Assembly (NCBI GenBank): GCA_036186865.1
Contig: AP025062.1
Location: forward strand, 26,806,672 to 26,870,671
Length of the DNA: 64,000 bases
Reading direction: 5' to 3'
From: Eustoma russellianum
Lineage: Eukaryota > Streptophyta > Magnoliopsida > Gentianales > Gentianaceae
This document shows positions 1 through 12,000 of the stretch, in pieces. The notes below the pieces were generated by a model. It worked only from the letters and a program-made list of their open reading frames with translations. It searched no databases and was not told where the DNA came from. The translations under genes and the position numbers were made by a program. Position 1 is the stretch's first letter. Each line of letters begins with the position of its first letter.

Positions 1-2592
1 TTGTGCTTTGAACCACTTGTATACAACTTATAAAATCATGATTTCTCTCCTCTTTTATTTTTCAAATCATGCAAAAGGGAAAATCATGCTATGTTGTCAT
101 AGGACAAAATTCCTAATTTGTCTCGTAAGGCTTCGAAAGTGACTTGACTTAGGTGTTTGGTAATGACGTCAGTAACTTGGTTATCAGTTCTTACGTGGTC
201 TATGGTTATATTTCTATTTTGGACATGGTCTCCTAAGAAACGGTACCTAACTTCTATGTGTTTGACTTTAGAATGAAGTACCGGATTCCGTGAAAGATTG
301 ATTGTACTAGTGCTATCGCAGAAAATTAGAATATGACTTATTATAATGTCAAAATCACTAAGTTGCTGTTTTTGCCAAAGTATTTATGTGATACAAAAGC
401 TTAAGACTATATATTCTTCTTCGGAGGTAGAAAGGGCTAACTAGCTTTTTTCTTTGAACACCAAGAAATTGGATTGGTTCCAAGAAATTGACAGGTTCCG
501 CTAGTGGATCTTCTATCTATTTTACACCCACCGTAATGAGCACCACTTAAGGCATGTAACTCTAATTTGGAGTTTCTATCGTACCAAAGTCCTAAATGAG
601 GTGTATGTTTAATATACCTAAATATCTTTTCCAATGCATTATAGTGTGATACCTCACGACAAGATTGAAACCTAGCATACATGCATACGCTAAACATTAT
701 GTCTAGTGTTGAAGCGGTTAAGTAAAATAATGACCTGATGATTGACCTATATAGTGTGTCATCAAAAGGTTTTCCATTCTCATCTTTGTCTAATTTGGTT
801 CTAACACTCATGGAGGTAGTTGTAGGTTTCAACTCTTCAAATCCAAATTTTTTAATCATGTCATTAATGTAATTAAGTTAACTAATATGGATTCTATGGG
901 GAGTTTGTTTGATTTGTAACTGTAAGAATTAATTAAGTTCTTCCGCCATAGACATTTCAAATTCAGACTTCATACATTCTTCAAAGTCTTTTACTAGTGT
1001 AGGATTGGTTGAACCAAAGATTATATCATCTATATAGATTTGTACTATCAGTAGATCACTCCCTTTTCTTTTCAGAAATATGGTATTATCAATGGTTCCT
1101 CTCCTATAATTGTTTGCGAGGATAAAATTCGCAAATCTATCATACTAAGCTCTGGTAGCTTGTTTTAAACCATATAAAGCTTTCTCAATCTTGTACACAT
1201 GGTTAGGGTATTTTGGATCTTCAAATCCAGGGGGTTGTTTGACAAAAACCTCTTCTTTGATGAATTCATTGAAAAATGCACTCTTAACATCCATTTGAAA
1301 GAGTTTAATATTACTTATACTCAGAGTAGCAAGTAATAATCTTATAGCTTCCAACCGTACAACGGGTGCAAAGGTTTCTTTATAATCTACTCCGAACTGT
1401 TGATTATACCCTTGTGCAACAAGCCTCACTTTATTTCGTGTGATATTACCTTGTTCGTCCATTTTATTTCTAAATACCCACTTTATACCTACCGGTTTTG
1501 GCACTAAATCTCATACATCATTTCATGTAAATTGATTTAATTCTTCATGCATGGCATATCAAGATATAGGCAGGAGCCTCTAAGGCAATTGGGTAACGTT
1601 GTTGTTGTATTGTCTTCATGCATGGCATATATCCAAGATATATCACTTAAAGCTTCCTTAACGTTCTTGGGTTCTAAGTGTGATATCAAGACGTTCCCCT
1701 CTGATTGATTGATATTTCTTCGAATTCTAACCCCTTCACTTAAGTCACTAATAATTAACTCTTTAGGGTGTTTATGTTTATCTTTGATATGCCACCAATT
1801 TCTAGGATGACTAGGTTCACCTACTTCTTGTTCATAAATTTCATTTGTATGTACATTATCATACATAATTGGAACATCTAGTAAGTTTGATGTATTGTCT
1901 TCTGATTGCAGATTATCTTGATTTACTTCTCCTAAAGGTTTATGCACATCTTGTTCAGGGGGAGTATGATCTAAATGATTATATACATGCTCAAGTACAA
2001 AGTCGTCATCATCAAAGACATTGTCAACATTGTTTTCTTGTTTCTTTTGAGCTTTATCATATGTTTCAAGATGAGCATTCTCATTAAATTTTACATGTAT
2101 AAACTCAATTATTTTGCTAGATGCAGGATTGTAACACCTATATGCTTTTGAATTAGTTGAATATCCAACAAAAATATATCCAATAAACTTTCATTCAAAT
2201 TTATCTACATTATCCTCTATTTTAACCACGAAGCACTTGCATCCATACTCCCTTAGATAATCCATCTTAGGTTGTCTATTATTGAATAATTCATAAGGTG
2301 TTTTCTTTATTCAATTTCTAATAGAAAGCTTATTAATTACACAGCCTACACAACTTACAGATTTTTGATTCTCCACCTCTAACACCTCTTTATTTTTAGA
2401 TTCTCCACCTCTAACACTTCTAATTCTTTTAACACTTTCTTCATAAAGATTTTCGAAGTTATTCAACAAGTTTCTCAATTTCTAATGGAGCATCATCTCA
2501 ATGTGTTAAAAATAATGTCCATGTATGTCGTGAGTAATCATCAACTACAACATACACATAGTAGTGTCCACTTTGACTTGTGTTAAAAGGAA
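1..2592 (-). pseudogene. Ty1/copia pol relic: integrase C-half, RT, RNase H
   Basis: Read on the minus strand from about 2592 down to about 88 this is the C-terminal two thirds of a copia polyprotein. In order it shows the start of the integrase core (VVVDDYSRHTWTLFL near 2560), a second catalytic region (IRSVRGGE near 2440, where D has SDRGGE), the segment after the integrase core (YGCKCFVV, VGYSTNSKAYRCY), RT (GIKWVFRNKMDEQGN, VRLVAQGYNQQFG, MDVKSAFFNEFI, LYGLKQATRA), then RT end and RNase H (SIIRSLFYLTAS, GAHYGGCKIDRRSTSGTCQFLG). The RNase H end (NPVLHSKVKHIEVRYRFL) lies in 90-330. Several stops and frameshifts interrupt it. It resembles element D closely in motif order and wording, so it is the same or a sister Sirevirus-like family. 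Its 3' LTR, if any, lies left of the window. Confidence 0.85.
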
Positions 2593-2930
2593 ATAAATAT
2601 GGAAATATAGTACACCTTATCCTTAAAAACATATTAGATGCTAAAATTAAGTGCTTAGTATCATATGACTTTGATATAAATTAGTGGCATAGACAGTTAG
2701 GACACATAAGAATTTCAACTATTGAAACATTATGTAGGTTGAATCTTATAAGAGGTTTACCTAAGCTAGACTTGGATAGATTTCGATTACGTGAAACATG
2801 TATTAAAGGAAAACATTTTAAAGAGACATTAAAACCAAAACGTGAACTAAGTATTAGTCACATACGAGAACTACTACACATAGACTTGTTTGGTCTAAGT
2901 AAGACAAAAAGTCCAGATGGACACTAAGCA
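2587..2930 (+). pseudogene. Ty1/copia GAG-pre-integrase fragment, opposite orientation
   Basis: The plus strand encodes the zinc-binding N-terminus of a copia integrase. It has WHRQLGHIRISTIETL near 2690, RGLPKLDLDRF and CIKGKHFKETLKPK near 2760-2850, then LLHIDLFGLSKTKSPDGH, ending in a TAA at 2925. The His-His-Cys-Cys finger is recognisable although one Cys is changed (RETC where D has CESC). Upstream the frame is broken by a TAG before WHRQ. The fragment stops exactly where the neighbouring minus-strand integrase begins in protein coordinates, so the two pieces lie head to head. It is a rearranged relic and not a gene. Confidence 0.75.
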
Positions 2931-3123
2931 AGACTGGTCTTGCTGTGCTTGTTTTCTCATACAAGAAAAGGACAATCCGAAGCATAGCTCATGGCTTCGC
3001 CCTCTATGAATACGTGTCCACAAACGCTCCCCAATTTCATATTACGTCGTGTCATTTGATTTTTCATTTGAAATGACGCAATAAACTTGGAGAGTGTTTG
3101 TGTAGAAGGTTTCATACAGACTG
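2931..3123. other. Unclassified flank left of element A
   Basis: About 190 bp between the integrase relic and the target duplication of element A. It holds an imperfect inverted stretch around 3045-3075 (TGTCATTTGATTTTTCATTT followed by GAAATGACG). The minus-strand reading frame seen here has no recognisable domain. Nothing else is visible. Confidence 0.5.
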
Positions 3124-3576
3124 AATCCTGTAGAGAAAAAGGGGGTTTGAGTGATTTCAAAATATATGATTTAAATGAGCTTAAAAACGTGCCTAAGATA
3201 AATGTGCATGATATATTGCATATTACTTGCCTTATGTAGTTCATATATAATGTTGCCGTACTAACGAGCCATGAAGCTTCAAAGCTTACATCAAATGGCA
3301 AAAATTTGTTGTGTTTATACTATTTTCAGATGCCACCATTAATGAACTAAACTAGTTCATTAAGTGAAGTACTTAGTTAATTAAACTAAGTAGTTCATTA
3401 AAGGAAGCTATATTTGAACAAGGCACAAAGGCAACAAGGCTAAGAAAGGAAAGTCTCCTCCTCCTCTCTTCATCAATATACACGCCATCTTACACACATA
3501 TATGTACATTTTCAGATTTTTTTAAAAAGGCACATACACATGTATTCCAACGTACTACCGACACGTTATATATTTT

Positions 3577-3588
3577 ACGTACGTACGT
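3577..3588. promoter_or_regulatory. ACGT-repeat palindrome in LTR
   Basis: ACGTACGTACGT, a 12 bp palindrome with three ACGT cores, the core recognised by plant bZIP factors. The same 12-mer lies at the corresponding place in the other family LTRs: 9498-9509, 28138-28149, 36630-36641 and (element E) 62199-62210. The E copy near 57942 is changed to GACGTCGACGTACG. Its retention in diverged LTRs suggests a transcriptional site, but function is inferred. Confidence 0.4.
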
Positions 3589-4405
3589 TAACATCACACC
3601 ACTATACTTAACTCATATTTATGAGTATATTCAGGTCTTATAACATATGATATAAGTCATGGTGATGACAAATTAAATACGACACGTTAAAAGGTTCTAA
3701 ACCAAAAATGGTCGTATCGGACGAATACCGAAACTTCGCCAACGTGTCACGTACTTGCCATAAATAGATGGGCAGCCCCTACACCTCAAAAATCATTATT
3801 AATTTCGTGCATATGATGATAATTCCAGCCATAAAATCATTCCATGTTGGCACACACACAAATCACCCCACATTAAGGCCAAATTGTGCAGATTCCAATT
3901 TTAATTTTGTCACATGTAAATGACGCCAATTTAGACCAGCTAAGTGATGAGAATTAAAGTTTATATTATATATATATTATGCGTAACATAATGTATATAA
4001 CATGTGCAAAAAGTTGGAATTTAATTAGAGAAAAATCGGGTAATCGATAAAATCGAAAATTCGGTTTTCTACGTACACAACACATGGAACATTTTTGGCA
4101 CATCATACGACACGTATCTAGAAACTTTTTACATATGTCATACATCTTAAAGTGTTCTAGAAAATTAAATTAAGGGATGATTGGAATATATCATGTGTGT
4201 ATTATTAAATATGCACTATTTTACAAAGTTAGCAAAAATAAAATTCAGCACATGCATATACATGTACACACGCCCCTACAGCTAAGATGGAGCATATGTG
4301 GATCCTTTTTGGCATATTGATTGGTCAAGAATCAATCATACAATGTTGGTGATTTAAAGAAAGAAGCTACAAAAGGTAAGGTTTCAAACTTTATCTCATT
4401 TGAAA

Positions 4406-4760
4406 CACATGATGAAATTTTCAGCGTGTGGAAGATATAGCTGCCCGATTTTTTGGATTAATGAGCATATAATTGGTGTCTTGAAACATGTGGTTAATTG
4501 GAAGAAGGAATGGAAGTAATTTGATTAAGATACAAAGTCATAAAGTGTGATATATTGAATATGACACATGCTGAAATTTTTCAGCATGTGTGGAATGAAC
4601 CTTGGCCGAATTCTAGGCCTTATTATTGTCCGAATTTTATTTCAAAAATGATGAGAATATTTGCTACCAATTGGTGATTTAATTTAAAAAGAAAAATCAA
4701 AGAAAATTGGAAATAATTTGAATTAAGGAGCCATGTATCACATGCTGAAATTTCAGCATG
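4406..4760. repeat. Three spaced 20-28 bp palindromes in element A 5' LTR
   Basis: Palindromes at 4406-4430, 4564-4591 and 4741-4760. The third, CATGCTGAAATTTCAGCATG, is perfect. The second is extended by CA/TG on both sides with an A3T5 centre, and the first has two arm changes. Spacing is about 158 and 177 bp. Equivalent trios lie at 10325-10349, 10482-10511, 10660-10679 (A 3' LTR), 28968-28988, 29122-29152, 29303-29322 (D 5' LTR) and 37460-37480, 37614-37644, 37795-37814 (D 3' LTR). Sireviruses are known to carry conserved palindromic motifs in their LTRs. The motif here differs from the CGG type I know of. Confidence 0.8.
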
Positions 4761-6162
4761 TTAACTTCTCATTATGGCCGAAATTTTTACCTTGTGTGGA
4801 GAAATTTTGTCTTGCTTGATTTTGATGATAATCTTATGAATTATGGCAATTATTCTATGATGATTTTGGCACATGTTTGTAGTGGAATTTTCAAATTTTC
4901 CAAGTCATCAAATGATGACAAGATTCAACCAATCATGAAGTGCCAAGTAAGCAAAGGTTAAATGATCATCCAATGAGAAGGTGCCAAGTAAGCAAGATCA
5001 TGTCACAATGATGCCACACATTCTCCCAAGGACTTAGAATACAATTTTCAAGAGGAGAAAGCACCTATGGGGGACGTCCATAAGCATAAATGGAAAGGAG
5101 AAGAGCAAAACAAAAGACAAGAACAAGCATTAAAACTTGAAATCAAAAAAACACCAAGCACCTCTCTTCTTCTACACTCTTTTTTTCTTCTTCTTGAAAG
5201 CCTATTGTACTTATGTTCTTATTCTTGAATAGGTTTAAAATATACCACCACATACTCTTTATCTTTGTAAAAGATTGATCAAGGTGTGATCAATCTTCAA
5301 TCTTGCTAGGTGGTGTTCGTGCGAATTGTATTCATCATACAAGGTTTGTAAAGGGTTGGAGTTGGTGTGTAACTCCATCAACCCTGTGGTAAGGTGTACT
5401 TGCGTGTGTGACTAGTGTGAACTGAGGAAGGTGTTCCTCGAAGACTGGAGTAGGTTGTTTGTAACCGAACCAGTATAAAATTCTCGGTGTCATTTACTTT
5501 CAGCACTTATATTCTGTTTCTGCACTGTTGACTCTTTTTGTTTACGTTCGTAAAAATAGTAAACGATTTTTAAAAATTACGAAAATTTCCTGAAACATAT
5601 CCACACGTCTTAGGGTTAATTTGGCACAAGTTTCCACCCTTTTGGATAAGTATAAGTCACTCAAACATCTAAAGATCTGAGACTAGTGCAGTCTGATTGT
5701 CAGGCCTGCAAAGGTTAAGACTTTGAGTGTATTTGACTAACTTCCCAAAAGCATTTTTCAAAACTGTTTCAACCAATTTAAATACAACATATAAGGGGTT
5801 AGTGGTTAAAATTTCAGAGCAATTGGAGTTAAATACAAATAGGAATAAATTTTTCAAAACAGTCTACCGTTTCTGGCAAATTCGCGCAATCTGACCACCA
5901 ACGATTTTTGAAAGGGTGAAAGGTTGAATTTAAATCTGAAAGTTTTAGGAGACACTCATAACATCTGAGGCTAAGTTCTCTCAAAGTTTCAGAATTTGTG
6001 AAGACCTACAACCTAGTTTTAAAAACGTTTTAAAATTGGTCCTGAAAACAGAATCTGTTTTCAGAAGTTGAGTTCTTTGGTTTTAAACAAATTTTAAAAA
6101 CCACACTTTCCGCACCAACTATTCAACTCCCCCTTCTAGTGGTGCCTTGCAGATCCTACAAG

Positions 6163-6174
6163 TGGTATCAGAGA
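6163..6174 (+). other. Primer binding site of element A (tRNA-iMet)
   Basis: TGGTATCAGAGA begins 2 nt after the 5' LTR. It complements the 3' end of plant initiator methionine tRNA (TGGTATCAGAGC) except the last base, the usual copia arrangement. Confidence 0.9.
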
Positions 6175-6214
6175 GCAGGAACACTCACTACAAAGGATCC
6201 AACGATTCAGTGAG

Positions 6215-8138
6215 ATGGCAACCACAAATCTCGAAACCGAGCAAGAAGGTATGTCGAGCCAAAGGCCTACTCTTTTTGACGGTGAGTCGTTTATTCAATG
6301 GAAACTAAGAATGAAGCTTTTTCTTATGGCTATAGATATTGATCTTTGGTCGATTATAGAAGATGGTCCTTTTGTCTCATCTAAGTTATACACTGTAGAC
6401 GGAGTCACACTAAAAGTTGTTAAACCTAGACAAGAATATACAAGTGATGATAAAAAGAAACTTAGCATGAATGCTAGGGCTATGCAATTGCTCCTAAACG
6501 GATTAAGTAAGAGTGAGTCGAGTTATGTCTCAAAATGTTCTAGTGCACAAGAAATGTGGAGGATACTCGAAATGAAACACAAAGACACGAGTCAAGTAAA
6601 AGAGTCAAAGATAAACATGCTTATGTCCACACTTGAGTCGTTTAAACTATTGCCTAATGAATCTATTGTTGATATGGATCTTCGTTTGACTAACATCTAT
6701 AATTCTCTTGAGTCTCTTGGTAAAACTTTTACCATGCAGAAAAAAGTACAGAAAGTCTTATGAAGCCTTCCATCAGAGTGGGATCCTAAAGTAACCGCAA
6801 TAGAAGAAAGCAAAGAAACGAACTCAATAAGGATGGAAGAGTTAATTGGATCACTTAAGGTGTACGGAAATAAACTCACCATACGGAAATCGGAATCATC
6901 TAAACAAGGTAGAGCTATTGCTTTTAAATCAAATGAATACGTCTCTACTTCTTCCCATCACGTAGATGATATTGATTCTGAATCGGATAACGATGACCTA
7001 ATTCTATTGGCTAAAGTTTTGAGAAAATTTATGAGAAGGTCATTTAGAAACAAAAATAAGGGTACTACAACTAAAAGAAATAAGAACAAGTCAAATGATA
7101 AAGATGTTAAATGTTATGAATGTGGCAAACTTGGACATTTATCATATGACTGCCCCCAATAAAGAAAAACAAACAAATAAATACCCTAACAAGGAGCGGA
7201 ACAAGAATAGACTTGTCTCAGAACCCAAGCAAAGGAAACGTGCTCTAAAGGCCTCCACCTAGAGTGATACATCGGATTCCGAGACTAAAACCGAAGAAGA
7301 GACTGCACAAATATGCTTTGTGTCCAAAGCATCTAATGAGGTATCATCTGATTCTGATTCTTACTCTGAGCCTTCTTATGATGATCTTTTTAGTCAGTAT
7401 TTAGAATTGCATAAATTCACTAAGACTCTCGCTAAGGAAAAGAAGCGATTAATTGAAGATAAAAAACTGTTAGAATCTTCTAACGTGAATCTTATCGCTC
7501 AATTAAACGATTCAAAGAAAGAGTCATCATGCATCATCACTACATTAAAGACAGAGATTTCATCATTAACCACTCAAAATAACGAAATAAAATCCGAGAT
7601 TTAAAATTTGAAGTCAAGGAATATATACCTAGAGAAAATGATGAAACAGTTTGATACGGGATCCAACATGCTGCATCATATTATCTTATCACAAAAGCAT
7701 GACAGTGACAAAACGGGTTTGGGATACGTTGATACTAATGAAGTATCCACCAAACCAACTAAGTTTGTTGTGTCTAAGAAAGTAGACACCCCAAAGCCTC
7801 AAATGGCGTCTAAGATGACGCAAAAACTGCCTCTTCCCTCATCACGCCCCACTTCCTCTTCATATCATGCTAAATACAATTTTGTACCATATAGATATGA
7901 AAAGAAAAGAGTGATGCATACACGGCATTCATTTCATCCACGCACTACGCACACACACAAAAGGACATATCAAAAACGTCCTTCATACAATGAGTATAAA
8001 GGAGTTCTTGGGCAAAGGCCCAAAGTGCATTCACCACATGTCTACTATATCGCATCTTCATCTACATTCTTGCCATTTGCTAGACCGAGAAGGATCACCC
8101 AAGTATGGGTACCGAAAGGAACTTTTACCAAGAGGTGA
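6215..8138 (+). pseudogene. gag: Element A gag (nucleocapsid polyprotein), broken
   Basis: The ATG at 6215 opens a Sirevirus-like Gag. It has a UBN2-type capsid region (RPTLFDGESFIQWKLRMKLF, then EMWRILEMKH), a CCHC knuckle (CYECGKLGHLSYDC, about 7111-7152), an acidic/serine stretch, a predicted coiled coil (about 7400-7660, LAKEKKRLIEDKKLLESSN) and a basic His/Tyr/Arg-rich tail ending GTFTKR at a TGA (8136-8138). Against element D it carries a TGA at 6761-6763 (D has CGA), an inserted C after the knuckle that shifts the frame, a TAG at 7260-7262 (D has TGG) and a TAA at 7602-7604. The last two are stops in the shifted frame that otherwise continues the protein. The final TGA is shared with D and E and is probably the real gag stop. 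Confidence 0.9.
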
Positions 8139-8199
8139 TTAACTAACTCGCAAGGACCCAAAGTTAAAAGGGTACGTAAATCATTTCTGCATATTGCAG
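8103..8199 (+). other. Candidate gag/pol boundary intron (97 nt), element A
   Basis: GT at 8103 (CAA|GTATGG, phase 0 in gag) and AG at 8198-8199 (CATATTGCAG|GGAGCC, phase 0 in pol) would join gag to protease in frame and remove the TGA at 8136-8138 and the TAA of the pol frame at 8140-8142. A CTAAC branch-point-like motif lies at 8143-8147. An alternative donor 6 nt downstream (TGG|GTACCG) also keeps phase 0. D has the same 97 nt arrangement (32680-32776) and E a 90 nt version. No RNA evidence is available. Confidence 0.45.
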
Positions 8200-8960
8200 G
8201 GAGCCCACACATCAAAAGATACAACTATAAAGTGGTTCCTTGACAGTGGCTGCTCGAGGCACATGACGGGTGACCCGAGCTTGTTCACAAAATTAAAGAA
8301 GGTCACAAAAGGCGGATCAGTGTCCTTTGGAGACAACAACGAAGGCAAGATCATCGTAAAACGTACGATAGGAAATCCAAGCACTCTTTAAATCTCCAAC
8401 GTCTATTTGGTAAGCAACTTATCTTACAATCTTCTTAGCATTTCTCAATTTATTGACAATGGATTTGATGTGTGTTTCACTCACCCTTATTGCAATATAA
8501 TAAATAAAAATGGAGAAACCGTTTTAAAAGAAAAACGAGAAGGTAACATTTTTACGCTTTCTATGGATGATGTGGTAGACGCTAAAGTGAAGTGCTTTAT
8601 GTCAAATGAACCCAATGTGAACTTATGGCATAGATGTTTAGGACACATTAATATTTCCACACTAGAAAAACTCCAACGAAACAACCTGGTACGAGGATTG
8701 CCTACACTTGATTTAGACAACTTTTAGTTGTGTGAATCTTGCATAAAAGGCAAACAAACACGTGAGTCACTTAAACCTAAGAATGAAATAAGCACGACTA
8801 GAGTCTTAGAACTACTACACATTGATTTTTTTGGTCCTAGTCGCACTACAAGCCTTGGTGGGCGCCACTATGCATGCGTGATTGTTGATAATTTTTCTCG
8901 TTATACTTGGACTTTATTTCTTGCACATAATGATGATAGTGCACTTGAAATTGCGAAATT
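8200..8960 (+). pseudogene. pol: Element A pol remnant: protease and integrase N-terminus
   Basis: After the acceptor-like TTGCAG the pol frame reads an aspartic protease (WFLDSGCSRHMTGDPSLF near 8234, active-site DSG) and the GAG-pre-integrase finger (LWHRCLGH, then CESCIKGKQ), followed by LLHIDFFGPSRTTSLGG and IVDNFSRYTWTLFLAH, the first part of the integrase core. It is cut off near 8957-8960 (coding text ends after ALEIAKF). Beyond that the sequence matches the 3' non-coding region of D. In-frame stops are TAA at 8389-8391 (CAA in D) and TAG at 8725-8727 (CAG in D). The second Asp and the Glu of the DDE triad, RT and RNase H are absent. Confidence 0.9.
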
Positions 8961-9045
8961 TAAAATTCAAATATTGAATTTAGGCATGATTGAAGGGGGA
9001 GCGATAGGATTTAAATCATGTGCATATGTTATTTTGAAAATCATC

Positions 9046-9058
9046 AAAAGGGGGAGAT
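9046..9058 (+). other. Polypurine tract of element A
   Basis: AAAAGGGGGAGAT directly precedes the 3' LTR start TGTAGAG, the plus-strand priming site. A further PPT-like run (AAGGGGGAGCG) lies near 8990-9003. Confidence 0.88.
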
Positions 9059-12000
9059 TGTAGAGAAGAAGGGGGTTTGAGTGATTTCAAAATATATGAT
9101 TTAAATGAGCTTAAAAAAGTGCCTAAGATAAATGTACATGATATATTGCATATTACTTGCCTTATATAGTTCATATATAATGTTGCCGTACTAACGAGCC
9201 ATGAAGCTTCAAAGCTTACATCAAATGGCAAACATTTGTTGTGTTTATACTATTTTCAGGTGCCACCATTAATAAACTAAACTAGTTCATTAAGTGAAGT
9301 ACTTAGTAAATTAAACTAAGTAGTTCATTAAAGGAAGCTATATTTGAACAAGGCAACAAGGCTAAGAAAGGAAAGTCTCCTCCTCCTCTCTTCATCAATA
9401 TACATGCCATCTTACACACATATATGTACATTTTCAGATTTTTTAAAAAGGCACATACACATGTATTCCAACGTACTACCGACACGTTATATATTTTACG
9501 TACGTACGTTAACGTCACACCACTGTACTTAACTCATATTTATGAGTATATTCAGGTCTTATATCATATGATATAAGTCATGGTGATGACAAATTAAATA
9601 CGACACGTTAAAAGGTTCTAAACCAAAAATGGTCGTATCGGACGAATACCGAAACTTCGCCAACGTGTCACGTACTTGCCATAAATAGATGGCCAGCCCC
9701 TATATCTCAAAAATCATTATTAATTTCGTGCATATGATGATAATTCCAGCCATAAAATCATTCCATGTAGGCACACACAAATCACCCCACATTAAGGCCA
9801 AATTGTGGAGATTCCAATTTTAATTTTGTCACATGTAAATGGCGCCACTTTAGACCAGCTAAGTGCTGAGAATTAACTTTATATTATATATATATTATGT
9901 GTAACATAATGTATATAACATGTGCAAAAAGTTGGAATTTAATTAGAGACAAATCGGGTAATCGATAAACATTGAAAATTTGGTTTTCTACGTACACAAC
10001 ACATGGAACATTTTTGGCACATCATACGACACGTATCTAGACACTTTTTACATATGTCATACATCTTAAAGCATTCCAGAAAATTAAATTAAGGGCTGAT
10101 TGGAATATATAATGTGTGTATTATTAAATGTGCACAATTTTACAAAGTTAGCAAAAATGAAATTCAGCACATGCATATACATGTATACATGCCCCTACAG
10201 CTGAGATGGAGCATATGTGGAGCCTTGTTGGCATATTGATTGGTCAAGAATCAATCATACAATGTTGGTGATTTAAAGAAAGAAGCTACAAAAGGTAAGG
10301 TTTCAAACTTTATCTCATTTGAAACACATGCTGAAATTTTCAGCATGTGGAAGATATAGCTGGCCGATTTTTTGGATTAATGAGAATATAATTGGTGTCT
10401 TGAAACATGTGGTTAATTGGAAGAAGAAATGTAAGTAATTTGAATAAGATACAAAGCCATAAAATGTGATATATTGAATATCACACATGCTGAAATTTTT
10501 CAGCATGTGTGGAATGAACCTTGGCCGAATTCTAGGCCTTATTATTGTCCAAATTTCATTTCCAAAATGATGAGAATATTTGCTACCAATTGGTGATTTA
10601 ATTTTAAAAAAAAAATCAAAGAAAATTGGAAATAATTTGAATTAAGGAGCCATGTATCACATGCTGAAATTTCAGCATTTTAACTCCTCATTATGGCCGA
10701 AATTTTTACCTTGTGTGGAGAAATTTTATCTTGCTTGATTTGGATGATAATCATATGAATTATGGCAATTATTCTATGATGATTTTGGTACATGTTTGTA
10801 GTGGAATTTTCAGATTTTCCAAGTCATCAAATGATGACAACATTCAACCAATCATGAAGTGCCAAGTAAGCCAAGGTTAAATCATCATCCAATGAGAAGG
10901 TGCCAAGTAAGCAAGATCATGTCACAATGATGCTACACATTCTCCCATGGAATTAGAAGACAATTTTCAAGAGGGGAAAGCACCTAGGTGGGGACGGCCA
11001 TAAGCATAAATGGAAAGGAGAAGAGCAAAACAAAAGACAAGAACAAGCATTACAATCTTGAAATCAAAAAAACGCCAAGCACCTCTCTTCTTCTACACTC
11101 TTTTTTTCTTCTTCTTAAAAGCCTATTGTACTTATATTCTTATTCTTGAATAGGCTTGTAATATACCACCACATACTCTTTATCTTTGTAAAAGATTGAT
11201 CAAGGTGTGATCAATCTTCAATCTTGCTAGGTGGTGGTGTTCGTGCGAATTGTATTCATCGTACAAGGTTTGTAAAGGGTTGGAGTTGGTGTGTAACTCC
11301 ATCAACCCTGTGGTAAGGTGTACTCGCGTGTGTGACTAGTGTGAATTGAGGAAGGTGTTCCTCGAAGACTGGAGTAGGTTGTTTATAACCGAACCAGTAT
11401 AAAATTCTCGGTGTCATTTACTTTCAGCACTTATATTCTGTTTCTGCACTGTTTACTCTTTTTGTTTACGTTTGTAAAAATAGTAAACAATTTTTGAAAA
11501 TTACGAAAATTTCCAAAAACATAGCCACACGTCTTAGGGTTAATTTGGCACAAGTTTCGACCCTTTTGGATAAGTATAAGTCACTCAAACATCCAAAGTT
11601 CTGAGACTAGTGCAGTCTGATTTTCAAGCCTGCAAAGGTTGAGACTTTGAGTGTATTTGACTAACTTCTCGAAAGAAGTTTTCAAACTGTTTCAACCCAT
11701 TTATATACAACATATAAGGGGTTAAGGGTTAAAATTTCAGAGCAATTTTAGTTAAATACAAATAGAAATAAATTTTTTCAAAACAGTCTACCGTTTCTGT
11801 CAGATTTGCGCAATCTGACCACCAACGATTTTTGAAAGGGTTAAAGGTTGACTTTAAATCTGAAATTTTTAAGAGACACTCATAACATTTGAGGCTAAGT
11901 TCACTCAAAATTTCAGAATTTTTGAAGACCTACAACCTAGTTTTAAAAACGTTTTAAAACTGGTCCTGAAAACAGAATCTGTTTTGAGAAGTTGAGTTGT

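Larger units (their letters stand above)
3129..6160 (+). repeat. Element A 5' LTR (3032 bp)
   Basis: Starts TGTAGAGAAAAAGGGGGTTT and ends CAGATCCTACA immediately before the primer binding site. It matches 9059-12083 along its whole length with scattered substitutions and small indels. Visible internal features are a TAAACTAGTTCATTAAG repeat block near 3350-3400, an ACGT box (3577-3588), three spaced palindromes of the CATGCTGAAA/TTTCAGCATG type (4406-4430, 4564-4591, 4741-4760), and a T-rich 3' end. Reading frames inside it are not coding: the same frames recur only because the LTRs are copies. Confidence 0.93.

Noticed and set aside
6163..6174. tRNA-like sequence TGGTATCAGAG at several places
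   Set aside because: These are primer binding sites next to LTRs and complement only the tRNA 3' end. No cloverleaf surrounds them.
8136..8142. +1 ribosomal frameshift between gag and pol in element A (and D)
   Set aside because: In A the pol frame has a TAA at 8140-8142, right after the gag TGA, so the frames do not overlap and a simple +1 shift cannot link them.
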